Part shown: positions 23,436 through 35,988 of the stretch, piece after piece
Layout of the letters: each line of letters opens with the position of its first letter
How positions within the stretch are numbered: position 1 is the stretch's first letter
Assembly (NCBI GenBank): GCA_905234565.1
Contig: CAJOHW010000013.1
Coordinates: 36,106 to 72,973 of the forward strand
Direction of reading: 5' to 3'
DNA length: 36,868 nt
From: an uncultured Oscillibacter sp.
GTDB lineage: Bacteria > Bacillota > Clostridia > Oscillospirales > Oscillospiraceae
The notes under the pieces: model-generated
Told to the model about the DNA's origin: nothing
The model's database searches: none
What the model saw: the letters and a program-made list of their open reading frames with translations, nothing else
Program-made: the position numbers and the translations under genes

Positions 23436-26400
23436 TGGAAACCCTGACTTCCCAGCAGCAGGCAGCGGTTCAGAACCGGGGCGGCAGTCTGCTGGTGTCC
23501 GCCGCCGCCGGATCCGGCAAGACCAAGGTGCTGGTGGAACGGCTGTTCCGGTACGTGACGGAGGACCACCGGGATCTGGATGCGTTTTTGATGATTACCT
23601 ATACCCGGGCGGCGGCGGCGGAACTGCGGGGAAAAATCGCCGCGGAGCTGTCCCGGCGCGTAGCCCAGGCCCCGGAGGACCGGCATCTGCGCGCCCAGCT
23701 GCTGCGGGTGTATCAGGCGGACATCAAGACCGTGGACGCCTTCTGCACCGCCCTGCTGCGGGAGAACACCCACCTGCTCCCCTCCGCGGAGAACCGCCGA
23801 TCCCTGACGCCGGATTTCCGGGTGCTGGACGAGGGGGAGGCCGTCCTCTTGCGGCAGAGGGTCCTCCGGCGGACCTTAGAGGACTTCTATGAGAATTTAA
23901 CTCCCGGAAAGGAACTTTTAGCGGACACCATGGGGGCCGGACGGGATGACAGCCGTCTGGAGGCCCTGGTGCTGGAAGTCTACGAAAAGCTCCAAAGCCA
24001 CGCGGATCCGGCGGCGTGGCTGGAAAAGAGCCGGACCGCCTGGTCGGATCCGGCCCCCTCCTTTGACCGCACCCCCTATGCCCGGGAACTGCTGGCCTTC
24101 GTCCGCCGCAGGGCGGCGTACTGGAAGGAGCAGTTCCTCCGGGGGGCCGCCCGGACCGAGGGAGATCCATCCTTAAAGAAGGGCTACGGGGACCGCTTCC
24201 TCACCGCCGCCGCCGGACTGGAGGCCCTGGAAAACTGCCAGACCTGGGAGGACGCCCGGGCTTTGACGGGTGCTGTGGCCTTCCCCCGGCTGGCCACGCC
24301 CCGGGGACGGAAGGACGAGCCTCTGATTCGGTCCCTGAAACGGATCTGGGACGCCTGCAAAGACGGCGTCAAGGAACTGTCCGGACTGCTGGACACCTCC
24401 GGAGAGGACGCCGCCGAGGATCTGCGCCGCATTGCCCCCGCCATGGAGGCCCTGCTGGATTTGGTGGGGGACTTCTCCGACCGCTACCGTCAGGAGAAAC
24501 TCCGGACCAACCGGGCGGATTTTTCCGACATGGAGCATCTGGCCTTAGGGATTCTGGTCCAGGAGGACGGCGGTCCCACCCCCCTGGGACGCCAGATCGC
24601 CTCCCGGTATGAGGAGATTTTGGTGGACGAATATCAAGACACCAACGAGGTGCAAAACGCCATCTTTCAGGCGGTGTCCCGGCAGGGGAAAAACCTGTTC
24701 ACCGTAGGGGACGTGAAGCAGAGCATCTACCGCTTCCGTCTGGCGGACCCCTCCATCTTTTTGGAGAAGTACGCCCGGTTCCGGCCCTGGCAGGAGGCGC
24801 AGGAGGGACAGGAGCGGAAAATCCTGCTGTCCAAGAATTTCCGCTCCCGCCAGGAGGTGCTGGACGGGGCCAACTTCGTCTTTTCCAACATCCTCTCCCC
24901 GGAGATGGGGGAGATGGCCTACGGGCCGGAGGAGGCCCTGTACTTCGGGGCGGAGTACTATCCCCCCCGGCAGGACTGCGCCGTGGAGTTCCACCTCATC
25001 TCTGCCCGCCGCCGGACGGAGGGCGGGGACCCCCCGGTGACGCGGCTGGAGGCGGAGGCCCGGTTCACGGCGGGGCGGATCCGGGAACTGCTGGACAGCG
25101 GCTTCCCCGTGACCGACGGCGGTGCCTTGCGGCCCTGCCGCCCGGAGGATATCGTCATCCTCATGCGCTCTCCCCACGCCCGCCTCCCGGCCTACTACGC
25201 CGCCCTGACGGAACAAAACGTGCCCTGTTCCTTTGAGGAGGGGGGCGGGTTCTTCCGGACCATGGAGGTGTCCACGGTGCTGGCCTTTTTGCGGATTGTG
25301 GACAACCCCCGGCAGGACGTGCCCTTGATTTCGGTCCTGCGCTCTCCCCTGTTCTCCTTTTCCCCGGACCGTCTGGCGGAGATCCGCGCCGCCCTGCCCA
25401 GCGGGGATTACTATGAGGCGGTGAAAGCGTGCGCCGAAAGGGGGGATGTGGACTGTGCCGCCTTTCTGGACGCCCTGAATGAACTGCGCGCCCTCTCGTC
25501 TGACATGGGCGTCAGCGCCTTTTTGTGGCACCTCTACAACACCCGGAATGTCCTGGGCATCTTCGCCGCCTGTGACGGCGGGGCGGAACGGCGGGAGAAC
25601 CTCCTGGCCCTGACCGCCCAGGCGGAGCGGTTTGAGAGCGGAGGCTATAAGGGAATCTTCGTCTTTCTCACCTATCTGGGCCGTCTGATGGACGCCGGGA
25701 AAGCCCCGGAGGGCAGGGCCGGAAACGGCGGCGGCGTCCGGCTTATGAGCATCCATCGGTCCAAGGGCCTGGAATTTCCCATCGTGATTCTGGCGGATCT
25801 GGACCGGGCCTTCTCCCGGCAGGATTTCCGTGCCCCGGTGCTGGTCCACCCGGATCTGGGTTTGGGGCCTCAGTTCGTGGACTTGGAGCGGCGGATCCGC
25901 TATCCCACCCTTGCCCGGGCGGCGGTCCAGGCCCGATTGACCCGGGAGAATCTGGCGGAGGAACAGCGGATCCTGTACGTGGCCATGACCCGCCCCAAGG
26001 AGAAGCTGATTCTGGTGGACAGCCTCTACGGCGGGGAGAGCCGGATCCAGAAGCTGGCCTCCCGGACCGCCCTTCCCGTCCCTCCGGAGGCGGTGGCGGA
26101 GGCGGGGACTTTCGGGGACTGGCTGCTGCTGTGCCTGCTGTCCAGGCCGGAGGCGGCGTGTCTGCGGTCCTTCGGGGACGCGGAAATCGAAACCCTGTAC
26201 AACGGCCCGGATTCCCCCTGGCAGGTCTTTGTCCACGACGCGGAGGACTTCGGAACGCCGGAAGCCGCCGTGCCGACTGCGGCGGAGGTCCCGGAAAGCG
26301 CTCCGGCGTCCTTCGACGCTACTCTGCTGGAATATGCCTATCCATACCGACGGGAGACCGCCCTGCCCGCCAAAGTCACCGCCACCCAGCTCAAAGGCCG

Positions 26401-26980
26401 GGTGCTGGACGAGGAGATTGCCGAACACGCCGCCCGGACCCCCTGGATTCGCCCCCTGTCCCAGCCCAAGTTCCGCTGGAACCGGGGCCTGACCCCGGCG
26501 GAACGGGGTACCGCCACCCATCTGCTGCTGCAATACTTAGACTTCTCCGGGGAGGATCCGGCGCGTCAGGCGGCGGCCCTGACGGAGCGGAACCTGCTGA
26601 CGGCGGAACAGGCATCGGCGGTGGATTTGGAGGGGGTCCGGACCTTCCTGGCCTCTCCCCTGGCAGAGGAGATCCGCCGCAGTCCCCAGGTGCTGCGGGA
26701 GTACCCCTTTACCCTCCTGATCCCCTCCGGGGAACCCTCCGGGGACACCATGCTGCTCCAAGGCGTGGTGGACTGCTGCTTTGAGACAGAGGACGGTTTT
26801 GTGGTGGTGGACTTCAAGACGGACCATGTCCGCTCCGGTCCGGAGGCCCGGAAACGGGCAGAGCGCTACCGTCCCCAGGTCCAGGCGTACAGCAATGCCT
26901 TGGAACGGGTACTGGAACGGCCTGTCATCCGGCGGGTGCTGTACTTCTTGGGGCCGGGGGAGGCCGTGGAGATGGAGTAG
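23432..26980 (+). CDS. addA: ATP-dependent helicase/nuclease subunit A
   Basis: AddA, the 3'-5' SF1 helicase and nuclease of the AddAB break-resection complex. 1182 residues, within the usual range. Helicase motif I AAAGSGKT (residues 24-31), motif II VDEYQDTN, motif III/IV GDVKQSIYRFR and motif VI YVAMTRPKE are intact. The C-terminal nuclease shows GTATHLLLQ and VVDFKTD with D1127 and K1129. Two tandem ATGs (23432, 23435) overlap the addB stop; AGGAGG lies 4 and 7 nt upstream of them respectively, so the second is an equally good start. No terminator is recognisable before the ATPase promoter. Confidence 0.97.
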   Translation: MMETLTSQQQAAVQNRGGSLLVSAAAGSGKTKVLVERLFRYVTEDHRDLDAFLMITYTRAAAAELRGKIAAELSRRVAQAPEDRHLRAQLLRVYQADIKTVDAFCTALLRENTHLLPSAENRRSLTPDFRVLDEGEAVLLRQRVLRRTLEDFYENLTPGKELLADTMGAGRDDSRLEALVLEVYEKLQSHADPAAWLEKSRTAWSDPAPSFDRTPYARELLAFVRRRAAYWKEQFLRGAARTEGDPSLKKGYGDRFLTAAAGLEALENCQTWEDARALTGAVAFPRLATPRGRKDEPLIRSLKRIWDACKDGVKELSGLLDTSGEDAAEDLRRIAPAMEALLDLVGDFSDRYRQEKLRTNRADFSDMEHLALGILVQEDGGPTPLGRQIASRYEEILVDEYQDTNEVQNAIFQAVSRQGKNLFTVGDVKQSIYRFRLADPSIFLEKYARFRPWQEAQEGQERKILLSKNFRSRQEVLDGANFVFSNILSPEMGEMAYGPEEALYFGAEYYPPRQDCAVEFHLISARRRTEGGDPPVTRLEAEARFTAGRIRELLDSGFPVTDGGALRPCRPEDIVILMRSPHARLPAYYAALTEQNVPCSFEEGGGFFRTMEVSTVLAFLRIVDNPRQDVPLISVLRSPLFSFSPDRLAEIRAALPSGDYYEAVKACAERGDVDCAAFLDALNELRALSSDMGVSAFLWHLYNTRNVLGIFAACDGGAERRENLLALTAQAERFESGGYKGIFVFLTYLGRLMDAGKAPEGRAGNGGGVRLMSIHRSKGLEFPIVILADLDRAFSRQDFRAPVLVHPDLGLGPQFVDLERRIRYPTLARAAVQARLTRENLAEEQRILYVAMTRPKEKLILVDSLYGGESRIQKLASRTALPVPPEAVAEAGTFGDWLLLCLLSRPEAACLRSFGDAEIETLYNGPDSPWQVFVHDAEDFGTPEAAVPTAAEVPESAPASFDATLLEYAYPYRRETALPAKVTATQLKGRVLDEEIAEHAARTPWIRPLSQPKFRWNRGLTPAERGTATHLLLQYLDFSGEDPARQAAALTERNLLTAEQASAVDLEGVRTFLASPLAEEIRRSPQVLREYPFTLLIPSGEPSGDTMLLQGVVDCCFETEDGFVVVDFKTDHVRSGPEARKRAERYRPQVQAYSNALERVLERPVIRRVLYFLGPGEAVEME

Positions 26981-27054
26981 TGGGAAATCCCGCCAAAGGT
27001 TTCCGCGAAAATTTGTGTAAAAGGCTGAAAATGCGGAGGTAGTTCAGATATTTC

Positions 27055-27083
27055 TTGCAAGCGCCCCGGTTTTTTCTTATACT
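27055..27083 (+). promoter_or_regulatory. sigma-A promoter of the V-type ATPase operon
   Basis: TTGCAA (27055-27060), 17-nt spacer, TATACT (27078-27083). The start codon of the first gene is 160 nt further on, leaving a long leader with two hairpins: CCGGAA/TTCCGG (27147-27160) and GGCG-GAAA-CGCC (27180-27191). Confidence 0.75.
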
Positions 27084-27243
27084 AAACGTTAGACTGCCCG
27101 CAGTATGCGATGGAATCGGATGAGGTTTGAAATTTCTGGGAAATGTCCGGAAGTTTCCGGAAAGAACGGCCCCCAAAAGGGCGGAAACGCCGGGGCGCGG
27201 CGCGGTTACATTATCCTGATGGCAGGAGAGAAGGTGAAAACGG

Positions 27244-27558
27244 ATGTCCCTGGAAGCAATCCAAACAGTTACGCAGGTGGAAAAGGAGACCCAGGAGAAG
27301 CTCGCCGCCGCCAGGGCGGAGGCCGGAAAACTGACGGCAGACGCCCAGCGGGACGGAGAGGCGCTCTTGCGCCAGATCCGCTCCGGCGCGGCGGAGGAAG
27401 GCAGGGCGCTGTTGCGCCAGGCGGAGGAGCGGGCCGCGAAACAGGCGGAGGAAATCCGCCGGGAGGCCCAGGCCCAGAGCAACGCCCTCCGCAAGAGGGC
27501 GGAGGCCCGCCTGGACCAGGCGGCGGAGTACATTGCGGGAAGGGTTGTGAAGCACTGA
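27244..27558 (+). CDS. ntpF: V-type ATPase peripheral stalk subunit (G/H type)
   Basis: 104-residue, almost wholly alpha-helical, Ala/Glu/Arg-rich protein with a continuous coiled-coil pattern from about residue 10 to 95. It matches the NtpF/subunit G-H family that pairs with subunit E to form the peripheral stalk of bacterial and archaeal V-type ATPases. Identification rests on size, composition and its place as first gene of the F-I-K-E-C-G-A-B-D operon, since sequence conservation in this family is low. AAGGTG lies 7 nt before the ATG. The next gene starts 1 nt after its stop. Confidence 0.85.
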   Translation: MSLEAIQTVTQVEKETQEKLAAARAEAGKLTADAQRDGEALLRQIRSGAAEEGRALLRQAEERAAKQAEEIRREAQAQSNALRKRAEARLDQAAEYIAGRVVKH

Positions 27559-27559
27559 A

Positions 27560-30027
<2,468 letters not shown>

Positions 30028-30052
30028 TCCCCACAGAAAGGGGAACGCGGTT

Positions 30053-30655
30053 ATGAACGGAATCGAACGGATTACCCAGCGCATTACCTCGGACGCCCAG
30101 GCGGAGGCGGACCGGATCCTGGGAGACGCCCGGGCGGAGGCGGCTCGGATCACGGCGGAGTTCCAGGCCCAGGCCGACGGGGAGAACAAAGAGCTTTCGG
30201 AGCGGAACCGCCGCGCCGCCCAGGAGCGGGAAGAGCGGCTGGTGAGCATGGCCCAGATGGAGGCCCGGAAGGTGCTGCTGGCGGCGAAACAGGAAGTGGT
30301 GGAGAAGGCCTTCGCCCTGGCCCTGGACCGCCTGTGCGCCATGCCGGAGGATCGGTATGTGGCGGTGCTGGCGGATTTGATGGCCCAGGCCTCCTCTACC
30401 GGCACGGAAGAAGTGGTCTTTTCCCCCAAGGATAAGAAGAAAGTGGGAAAGCTGGCGGTGGACAAGGCCAACGCCGCCTCCGGCAAACACCTGACGCTGT
30501 CCAAAGAGACGGCGGAGATCCGGGGGGGCTTTCTGCTCAAGGATCGCAACGTAGAGGTCAACTGCACCTTTGAGACCCTGGTGCGGCTGCAAAAGGGCCC
30601 GGCCTCCGGAGCGGTGGCGAAACTGCTGTTCCCGGACGGCCCGGCGGACCGGTGA
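30053..30655 (+). CDS. ntpE: V-type ATPase subunit E (peripheral stalk)
   Basis: 200-residue peripheral stalk protein. An N-terminal half of continuous charged helix (residues 1-100, Ala/Glu/Arg rich) forms the coiled coil with the G/H subunit, and the C-terminal globular domain (about 110-195) with GGFLLKDRNVEVNCTFE contacts the top of the catalytic head. GGFxLxxxxxxVxxTFE is the best family mark. It lies 25 nt after ntpK and 17 nt before ntpC in the same operon. Confidence 0.93.
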   Translation: MNGIERITQRITSDAQAEADRILGDARAEAARITAEFQAQADGENKELSERNRRAAQEREERLVSMAQMEARKVLLAAKQEVVEKAFALALDRLCAMPEDRYVAVLADLMAQASSTGTEEVVFSPKDKKKVGKLAVDKANAASGKHLTLSKETAEIRGGFLLKDRNVEVNCTFETLVRLQKGPASGAVAKLLFPDGPADR

Positions 30656-30672
30656 GGTGAGGAGGGAGCGCC

Positions 30673-31677
30673 TTGGCGAAAGGAATCAGAGATACCGATT
30701 ACCTGGGGATCTCCGCCCGGATCCGGGCCATGGAAAACAGCCTCCTGACCCGGGACCGCATGGAGCAGCTCCTGGAAGCCCGCACGGAGGAGGACGCCGC
30801 CAAACTCCTGACGGAGTGCGGCTATCCCCCCCTGGACCCCCGGCATCCCGAGGAGATGGACGCGTCCCTCTCCCAGGTGCGGCAGGAGACCTTCCGGGAT
30901 CTGGCGGACAGCGCCCCGGATCCCCGGTATATTGACTTTTTCCGGCTGAAATACGACTATCACAACGTAAAGGCCCTGTTGAAGGGGGCCGCCCTGGGCA
31001 CGGACCCCAACCATATGCTGACGGAACTGGGCCGGATCCCCTCCTTGGACCTGGCGGAGGCCGTCAGCCGGGAGGACTGGGACAGCCTGCCCGGGAAACT
31101 GGGCGTTGCCGCCGCGGAGGCCAAAGAGGTGCTGGATACCACCCGGGATCCCCAGCTGGCGGACATCGTGCTGGACCGGTGGTGCTACGCGGACCTGGCC
31201 GAAACGGCGGAGGAGACCCGCAGTCCGTTTTTGGCGGGCTACGTGCGCGTTCAAGTGGACGCGGCCAACCTGCGGGCTCTCGTGCGGACCCTCCGCATGG
31301 GCAAGAACGCGGACTTTTTGAAAGGCGTCCTCCTGGACGGCGGGGAAGTGGACCCGGACGGCATTCTGGCGGTCAGCGCCGCCCACGGCGGTGGACTTGC
31401 GGAACTGTACGCCCCCACGGCCCTTGCCCGGGCGGCGGAGAGCGGCGCGGAGGCCGCCAAAGGCGGCGCGGTGACGGAGTTTGAGAAGCTGTGCGACGAC
31501 GCGGTGTCCGCGTATCTGGACCAGGCCCGGTTCGTTCCCTTCGGGGACGCCCCCCTGGTGGGGTATCTGGCCGCCCGGGAGACGGAGTACGCCAATCTGC
31601 GGATCCTTCTGCTGGGCCGGGCCGCGGGTTTGAGCGCCGATGTGATCCGCTCCCGCCTTCGCAGCGGCGCGGTGTAA
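30673..31677 (+). CDS. ntpC: V-type ATPase subunit C (central rotor adaptor, d-type)
   Basis: 334-residue, mostly helical adaptor (PF01992) that links the central shaft subunits D and F to the membrane ring. Characteristic segments are DFFRLKYDYHNVKALLKG near residue 78 and the C-terminal DAPLVGYLAARETEYANLRILLLG. The start codon is TTG at 30673 with GGAGGG 6 nt upstream; no closer ATG exists before the first conserved residues (RDTDYLGISARIRAME). It is followed 12 nt later by ntpG. Confidence 0.94.
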   Translation: MAKGIRDTDYLGISARIRAMENSLLTRDRMEQLLEARTEEDAAKLLTECGYPPLDPRHPEEMDASLSQVRQETFRDLADSAPDPRYIDFFRLKYDYHNVKALLKGAALGTDPNHMLTELGRIPSLDLAEAVSREDWDSLPGKLGVAAAEAKEVLDTTRDPQLADIVLDRWCYADLAETAEETRSPFLAGYVRVQVDAANLRALVRTLRMGKNADFLKGVLLDGGEVDPDGILAVSAAHGGGLAELYAPTALARAAESGAEAAKGGAVTEFEKLCDDAVSAYLDQARFVPFGDAPLVGYLAARETEYANLRILLLGRAAGLSADVIRSRLRSGAV

Positions 31678-31689
31678 GGAGGGAGAGCA

Positions 31690-32007
31690 ATGGCAGCGAC
31701 TTACCCCATCGCGGTAGTGGGCGACTGGGAATCCGTCATGGGGTTCCAGGCCCTGGGATTGGACACCTATCCCGCCGCCTCTCCCGAGGAAGCCCGGCAG
31801 ACCGTGCGGCGGCTTGCAAAAGAGGACTGCGCGGTGATCTACCTCACCGAGGGCCTGGCAAAGGAGATGCCGGATGTGATTGCCCGGTATAAAGACGAAC
31901 TGCGTCCCGCCATCATCCTGATTCCGGGACGGGAAGGCTCCCTGGGCATCGGGAAAGAGAACATCCAGCGGGCCATTGAACGGGCCGTAGGCGCGGATAT
32001 CCTGTAA
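31690..32007 (+). CDS. ntpG: V-type ATPase subunit F (central shaft)
   Basis: 105-residue alpha/beta protein (ATP-synt_F family) that binds subunit D in the rotating shaft. PIAVVGDWESVMGFQALG at the N-terminus, the AVIYLTEGLA strand and the C-terminal helix SLGIGKENIQRAIERAVG are typical; normal length is 100-115. AAGGAGGG precedes the ATG. E. hirae calls this subunit NtpG, other nomenclatures AtpF. The 48-nt gap before ntpA is the largest inside the operon after the ntpD boundary is excluded. Confidence 0.94.
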   Translation: MAATYPIAVVGDWESVMGFQALGLDTYPAASPEEARQTVRRLAKEDCAVIYLTEGLAKEMPDVIARYKDELRPAIILIPGREGSLGIGKENIQRAIERAVGADIL

Positions 32008-32055
32008 AGCGGGATCTCCCATTCGATTTTTCCTTGTGAAAGAAGGGTATCAGTA

Positions 32056-33828
32056 TTGAGCGGTAAAGTAGTGAAAGTATCCGGGCCGCTGGTGGTGGCC
32101 ACGGGCCTTTCGGACGCCAATATGTCCGACGTGGTCCGCGTCGGCCCCCAGCGCCTGATTGGCGAAATCCTCACCATGAAGGGCGACACCGCCTCCATCC
32201 AGGTCTATGAGGAGACCTCCGGCCTGGGCCCCGGGGCGGACGTAATCACCACCGGCGCGCCTATGAGCGTGGAGCTGGGCCCCGGCATGATCGAGGGCAT
32301 CTATGACGGCATTCAGAGGCCCCTGGAAGTGATCCGCCAGAAGGTGGGGGACTGCATCACCAGAGGCGTGGAAGTCCCCGCCGTGGACCACGAGAAGAAG
32401 TGGGACTTTAACGCCACGGCAAAAGTGGGGGATAAAGTCATCGGCGGCGATGTCATCGGCACCGTCCAGGAGACCTCCGTGGTGCTCCACAAGATCATGG
32501 TCCCCCCCAACGTGAAAGGCACCATCGTGAAAATCCAGAGCGGCAAGTTCAACGTCCTGGAGACCGTAGCCGTGCTGAAAACCGACGGCGGCGACGAGGT
32601 GCCCCTGACCATGATCCAGAAGTGGCCTGTCCGCGTGGGGCGGCCCTATAAGCGCAAGTTCCCTCCCGTGCGGCCCCTCTGCTCCGGACAGCGGATCATT
32701 GACACTCTGTTCCCCATTGCCAAGGGCGGCACGGCGGCGGTCCCCGGACCCTTTGGATCCGGCAAGACCGTGGTGCAGCACCAGCTGGCCAAGTGGTCCG
32801 ACGTGGACATCGTGATCTACATCGGCTGCGGCGAGCGGGGCAATGAGATGACCGATGTGCTGCGGGAGTTCCCGGAACTGAAAGACCCCCGGACCGGGGA
32901 GTCCCTGATGAAGCGGACCGTCCTCATCGCCAACACCTCCGATATGCCCGTGGCGGCCCGGGAGGCCTCCGTGTATACCGGCATTACCATCGCGGAGTAC
33001 TTCCGGGATATGGGCTATGACGTGGCGGTCATCGCCGACTCCACCTCCCGGTGGGCGGAGGCCCTGCGGGAGATGTCCGGTCGTCTGGAAGAAATGCCCG
33101 GCGAGGAGGGCTATCCCGCCTACCTGGCTTCCCGTCTGGCCCAGTTCTATGAGCGGGCCGGCAGCGTGGAGTGCATCGGGGCCGAGGAGCGCCGGGGCAG
33201 CCTCACCGCCGTGGGCGCGGTGTCCCCTCCCGGCGGCGACCTGTCCGAGCCTGTGTCCCAGGCCACCATGCGGATCGTCAAGGTCTTCTGGGCCCTGGAC
33301 TCCTCTCTTGCCTATCGGCGGCACTTCCCCGCCATCAACTGGCTCAACTCCTACTCCCTGTACCTGGACTCCCTGAAACCCTGGTTCGATGAGAACTTCG
33401 GGGAGGACTTCATCAAAAACCGGGGCACGGCCATGAGCATCCTGCAAAACGAGGCCAGCCTCAACGAGATCGTCCAGCTGGTGGGCAAGGACTCCCTGTC
33501 CCCCGCCGACCAGCTGACACTGGAAGTGGCCCGGATGGTCCGGGAGGACTTCCTGCAGCAAAACGCCTTCACCGACATCGACGGCTATTCCAGCTATGAC
33601 CGCCAGGGCAGGCTCCTGTCCATCATCCTGGACTACGACCGCTGCTGCCGGGAGGCCATCAAACAGGGCGCGGAAGCCGCTAAACTCTTCGACATCCCCG
33701 CCCGGGAACGGATTGGCCGTGCCAAGAGCGTGCCTGTGGAGGAATACGAGCAGGCTTACGCGGAGATCCGGGAGGAAATGGAGGGCCAGATCGCGGAGAT
33801 CGCCAGCCAGGGAGGTGAGAACGGATGA
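32056..33828 (+). CDS. ntpA: V-type ATPase catalytic subunit A
   Basis: 590-residue catalytic subunit that hydrolyses or makes ATP. It has the N-terminal barrel ([16 protein letters not shown]), the V-type-specific insertion (about 110-190), the P-loop GPFGSGKT (residues 231-238), GCGERGNEM with the catalytic glutamate, and [20 protein letters not shown]. The start is TTG at 32056, with GAAGGG 8 nt upstream; the first conserved residues (KVVKVSGP) follow at once, which leaves no room for a later start. The stop overlaps the ntpB start by 4 nt (ATGA), coupling the equimolar A and B subunits. Confidence 0.97.
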   Translation: MSGKVVKVSGPLVVATGLSDANMSDVVRVGPQRLIGEILTMKGDTASIQVYEETSGLGPGADVITTGAPMSVELGPGMIEGIYDGIQRPLEVIRQKVGDCITRGVEVPAVDHEKKWDFNATAKVGDKVIGGDVIGTVQETSVVLHKIMVPPNVKGTIVKIQSGKFNVLETVAVLKTDGGDEVPLTMIQKWPVRVGRPYKRKFPPVRPLCSGQRIIDTLFPIAKGGTAAVPGPFGSGKTVVQHQLAKWSDVDIVIYIGCGERGNEMTDVLREFPELKDPRTGESLMKRTVLIANTSDMPVAAREASVYTGITIAEYFRDMGYDVAVIADSTSRWAEALREMSGRLEEMPGEEGYPAYLASRLAQFYERAGSVECIGAEERRGSLTAVGAVSPPGGDLSEPVSQATMRIVKVFWALDSSLAYRRHFPAINWLNSYSLYLDSLKPWFDENFGEDFIKNRGTAMSILQNEASLNEIVQLVGKDSLSPADQLTLEVARMVREDFLQQNAFTDIDGYSSYDRQGRLLSIILDYDRCCREAIKQGAEAAKLFDIPARERIGRAKSVPVEEYEQAYAEIREEMEGQIAEIASQGGENG

Positions 33829-35204
33829 TTCGGGAATATAAAACCGTAGAGGAGATCGTCAGCCCCCTGATGATGGTCCGTATGGTGGAAAACGTCACCT
33901 ATGACGAACTGGTGGAAGTGGAACTGCACAACGGCTCCATCCGCCGGGGCAAGGTGCTGGAAGTCAACGGCGATACCGCCGTGGTGCAGCTGTTTGAATC
34001 CGCCGCCGGCATCAACCTGGCGGACGCCAAAGTCCGTTTCCTGGGGCATCCTCTGGAACTGGGCGTGTCCGGCGATATGCTGGGCCGGGTGTTCAACGGC
34101 ATGGGCCAGCCCATCGACGGCGGCCCGGAGATTCTGCCGGAGGAGTACCGGGATATCAACGGCCTGCCTATGAACCCCGCCGCCCGGGACTACCCCAACG
34201 AGTTTATCCAGACCGGTGTGTCCACCATCGACGGCCTGAACACCCTGGTCCGGGGACAGAAACTGCCCATCTTCTCCGGCTCCGGCCTGCCCCACGCCAA
34301 CCTGGCCGCCCAGATCGCCCGTCAGGCCAAGGTGCTGGGAGACGAGGGCTCCAACTTCGCCGTGGTATTCGCCGCCATCGGCATCACCTTCGAGGAGTCC
34401 GAGTTCTTCGTCAGCGAGTTCCGCCGGACCGGTGCCATTGACCGCACCGTCCTGTTCTCCAACCTTGCCAATGACCCCGCCGTGGAGCGGATTTCTACCC
34501 CCCGTATGGCCCTGACCGCCGCGGAGTACCTGGCCTTTGAGAAGAAAATGCACGTGCTGGTCATTATGACCGACATCACCAACTACGCCGAGGCCCTGCG
34601 GGAAGTCTCCGCCGCCAAGAAAGAAGTCCCCGGACGCCGGGGCTTCCCCGGATACCTCTACACGGACCTGGCCACCCTCTATGAGCGGGCCGGACGCCGC
34701 CTGGGGAATCCCGGCTCCATCACCATGATCCCCGTGCTGACTATGCCCGAGGACGACAAGACCCACCCCATCCCCGACCTGACCGGCTACATCACGGAGG
34801 GACAGATCATCCTCTCCCGTGCCCTGTACCGCCAGGGCATCCAGCCGCCGGTGGACGTGCTGCCCAGCCTGTCCCGTCTGAAAGACAAGGGCGTGGGCAA
34901 GGGCAAGACCCGGGAGGACCACGCGGATACCATGAACCAGCTCTTTGCCGCCTACTCCACCGGTAAGGACAACAAGGAGCTCATGAGCATCCTGGGCGAG
35001 GCCGCCCTGACCCCCACCGACCTGCTGTACGCCAAGTTCGCCGACGAATTCGAGCGCCGGTATGTGAACCAGGGCTATGAGGAAAACCGTTCCATTGAGG
35101 AGACGCTGAATCTGGGCTGGGAACTGCTGAGCATCCTGCCCAAGGCGGAGCTGAAACGGATTAAGCCGGAACTCATCGAACGCTATTGGCCCAAGAAGGA
35201 CTGA
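33825..35204 (+). CDS. ntpB: V-type ATPase regulatory subunit B
   Basis: 459-residue non-catalytic partner of subunit A in the A3B3 head. It keeps the ATPase fold but lacks a P-loop: the equivalent loop reads [18 protein letters not shown] (about residues 147-164). [43 protein letters not shown] and [12 protein letters not shown] are family marks. GGAGG in the end of ntpA serves as ribosome binding site. It starts inside the ntpA stop codon and is followed 13 nt later by ntpD. Confidence 0.97.
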   Translation: MIREYKTVEEIVSPLMMVRMVENVTYDELVEVELHNGSIRRGKVLEVNGDTAVVQLFESAAGINLADAKVRFLGHPLELGVSGDMLGRVFNGMGQPIDGGPEILPEEYRDINGLPMNPAARDYPNEFIQTGVSTIDGLNTLVRGQKLPIFSGSGLPHANLAAQIARQAKVLGDEGSNFAVVFAAIGITFEESEFFVSEFRRTGAIDRTVLFSNLANDPAVERISTPRMALTAAEYLAFEKKMHVLVIMTDITNYAEALREVSAAKKEVPGRRGFPGYLYTDLATLYERAGRRLGNPGSITMIPVLTMPEDDKTHPIPDLTGYITEGQIILSRALYRQGIQPPVDVLPSLSRLKDKGVGKGKTREDHADTMNQLFAAYSTGKDNKELMSILGEAALTPTDLLYAKFADEFERRYVNQGYEENRSIEETLNLGWELLSILPKAELKRIKPELIERYWPKKD

Positions 35205-35217
35205 GGAGGGGAGCGCG

Positions 35218-35916
35218 ATGCCGAACATCACGGTCAGCCCTACCCGGATGGAGCTCACCCGTCTGAAAGGCAAGCTGCGTACCGCCCAGCGGGGCCATAA
35301 GCTGCTCAAAGACAAGCGGGATGAGCTGATGAAACAGTTCCTGGACACCGTGCGGGAGGTCCGCGCCTTGCGCAAAGAGGTGGAGGAAGAACTGATGGCC
35401 GTCCACGGCTCTTTTACCGTGGCCTCCGCCCTCATGAGCTCCGCCGCCATTGAACAGGCGCTGATGTATCCCAAGCAGAGCGTGGAACTGGGTATGACAA
35501 CCCAGAACATCATGTCGGTCAACGTGCCGGTGTACGAGTTCCATACCAAGACCAAGTCCGACGCGGATATCTACCCCTACGGCTTCGCCGCTACCTCCGG
35601 AGAACTGGACGCGGCGGTGGACGCCCTGGGGAAGGTGTTCCAGAAGCTGTTGAAGCTGGCGCAGATCGAAAAAGCCGCCCAGCTCATGGCGGAGGAGATC
35701 GAAAAGACCCGCCGCCGGGTCAACGCCCTGGAATACGTCATGATCCCCAACACCCAGGAGGCCATCCGGTATATCACCATGAAGCTGGATGAAAACGACC
35801 GCGCCACCACCACAAGGCTTATGAAGGTCAAGGACATGATTTTGAAAGAAGCCATTGACGACAGGCGGGCAAAAAATGCCGAAGCATTGGCCAACGCCGG
35901 AAGCGTTCAGACCTGA
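35218..35916 (+). CDS. ntpD: V-type ATPase subunit D (central shaft)
   Basis: 232-residue subunit whose long N- and C-terminal helices form the rotating coiled-coil axle inside A3B3. The N-terminal helix (SPTRMELTRLKGKLRTAQRG) and the C-terminal RRVNALEYVMIPNTQEAIRYI segment are highly conserved in the family. AGGAGG precedes the ATG. It ends the operon; homologues of E. hirae ntpH and ntpJ, the potassium transport-associated gene, are not present downstream. A hairpin follows the stop codon. Confidence 0.96.
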   Translation: MPNITVSPTRMELTRLKGKLRTAQRGHKLLKDKRDELMKQFLDTVREVRALRKEVEEELMAVHGSFTVASALMSSAAIEQALMYPKQSVELGMTTQNIMSVNVPVYEFHTKTKSDADIYPYGFAATSGELDAAVDALGKVFQKLLKLAQIEKAAQLMAEEIEKTRRRVNALEYVMIPNTQEAIRYITMKLDENDRATTTRLMKVKDMILKEAIDDRRAKNAEALANAGSVQT

Positions 35917-35921
35917 CAGAA

Positions 35922-35973
35922 CAAAATGGGCGGCGTTATCCGTATCAATCTGGGTAACGCCGTCCCTGTTTTG
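35922..35973 (+). terminator. hairpin terminator after the V-type ATPase operon
   Basis: An 11-bp stem with one T-G wobble (35931-35941 with 35952-35962) and a 10-nt loop, extendable past one bulge by GGG/CCC and CAAAAT/GTTTTG arms (35922-35930 with 35964-35973). The T tract is part of the outer arm, so it may act in both directions. It may be leaky toward the surface-protein gene that starts 16 nt later. Confidence 0.7.
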
Positions 35974-35988
35974 AAAAAGGAGGGGCTT

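Noticed and set aside
24545..26533. 662-codon minus-strand open frame inside addA
   Set aside because: Antisense to conserved helicase motifs; no start context or homology.
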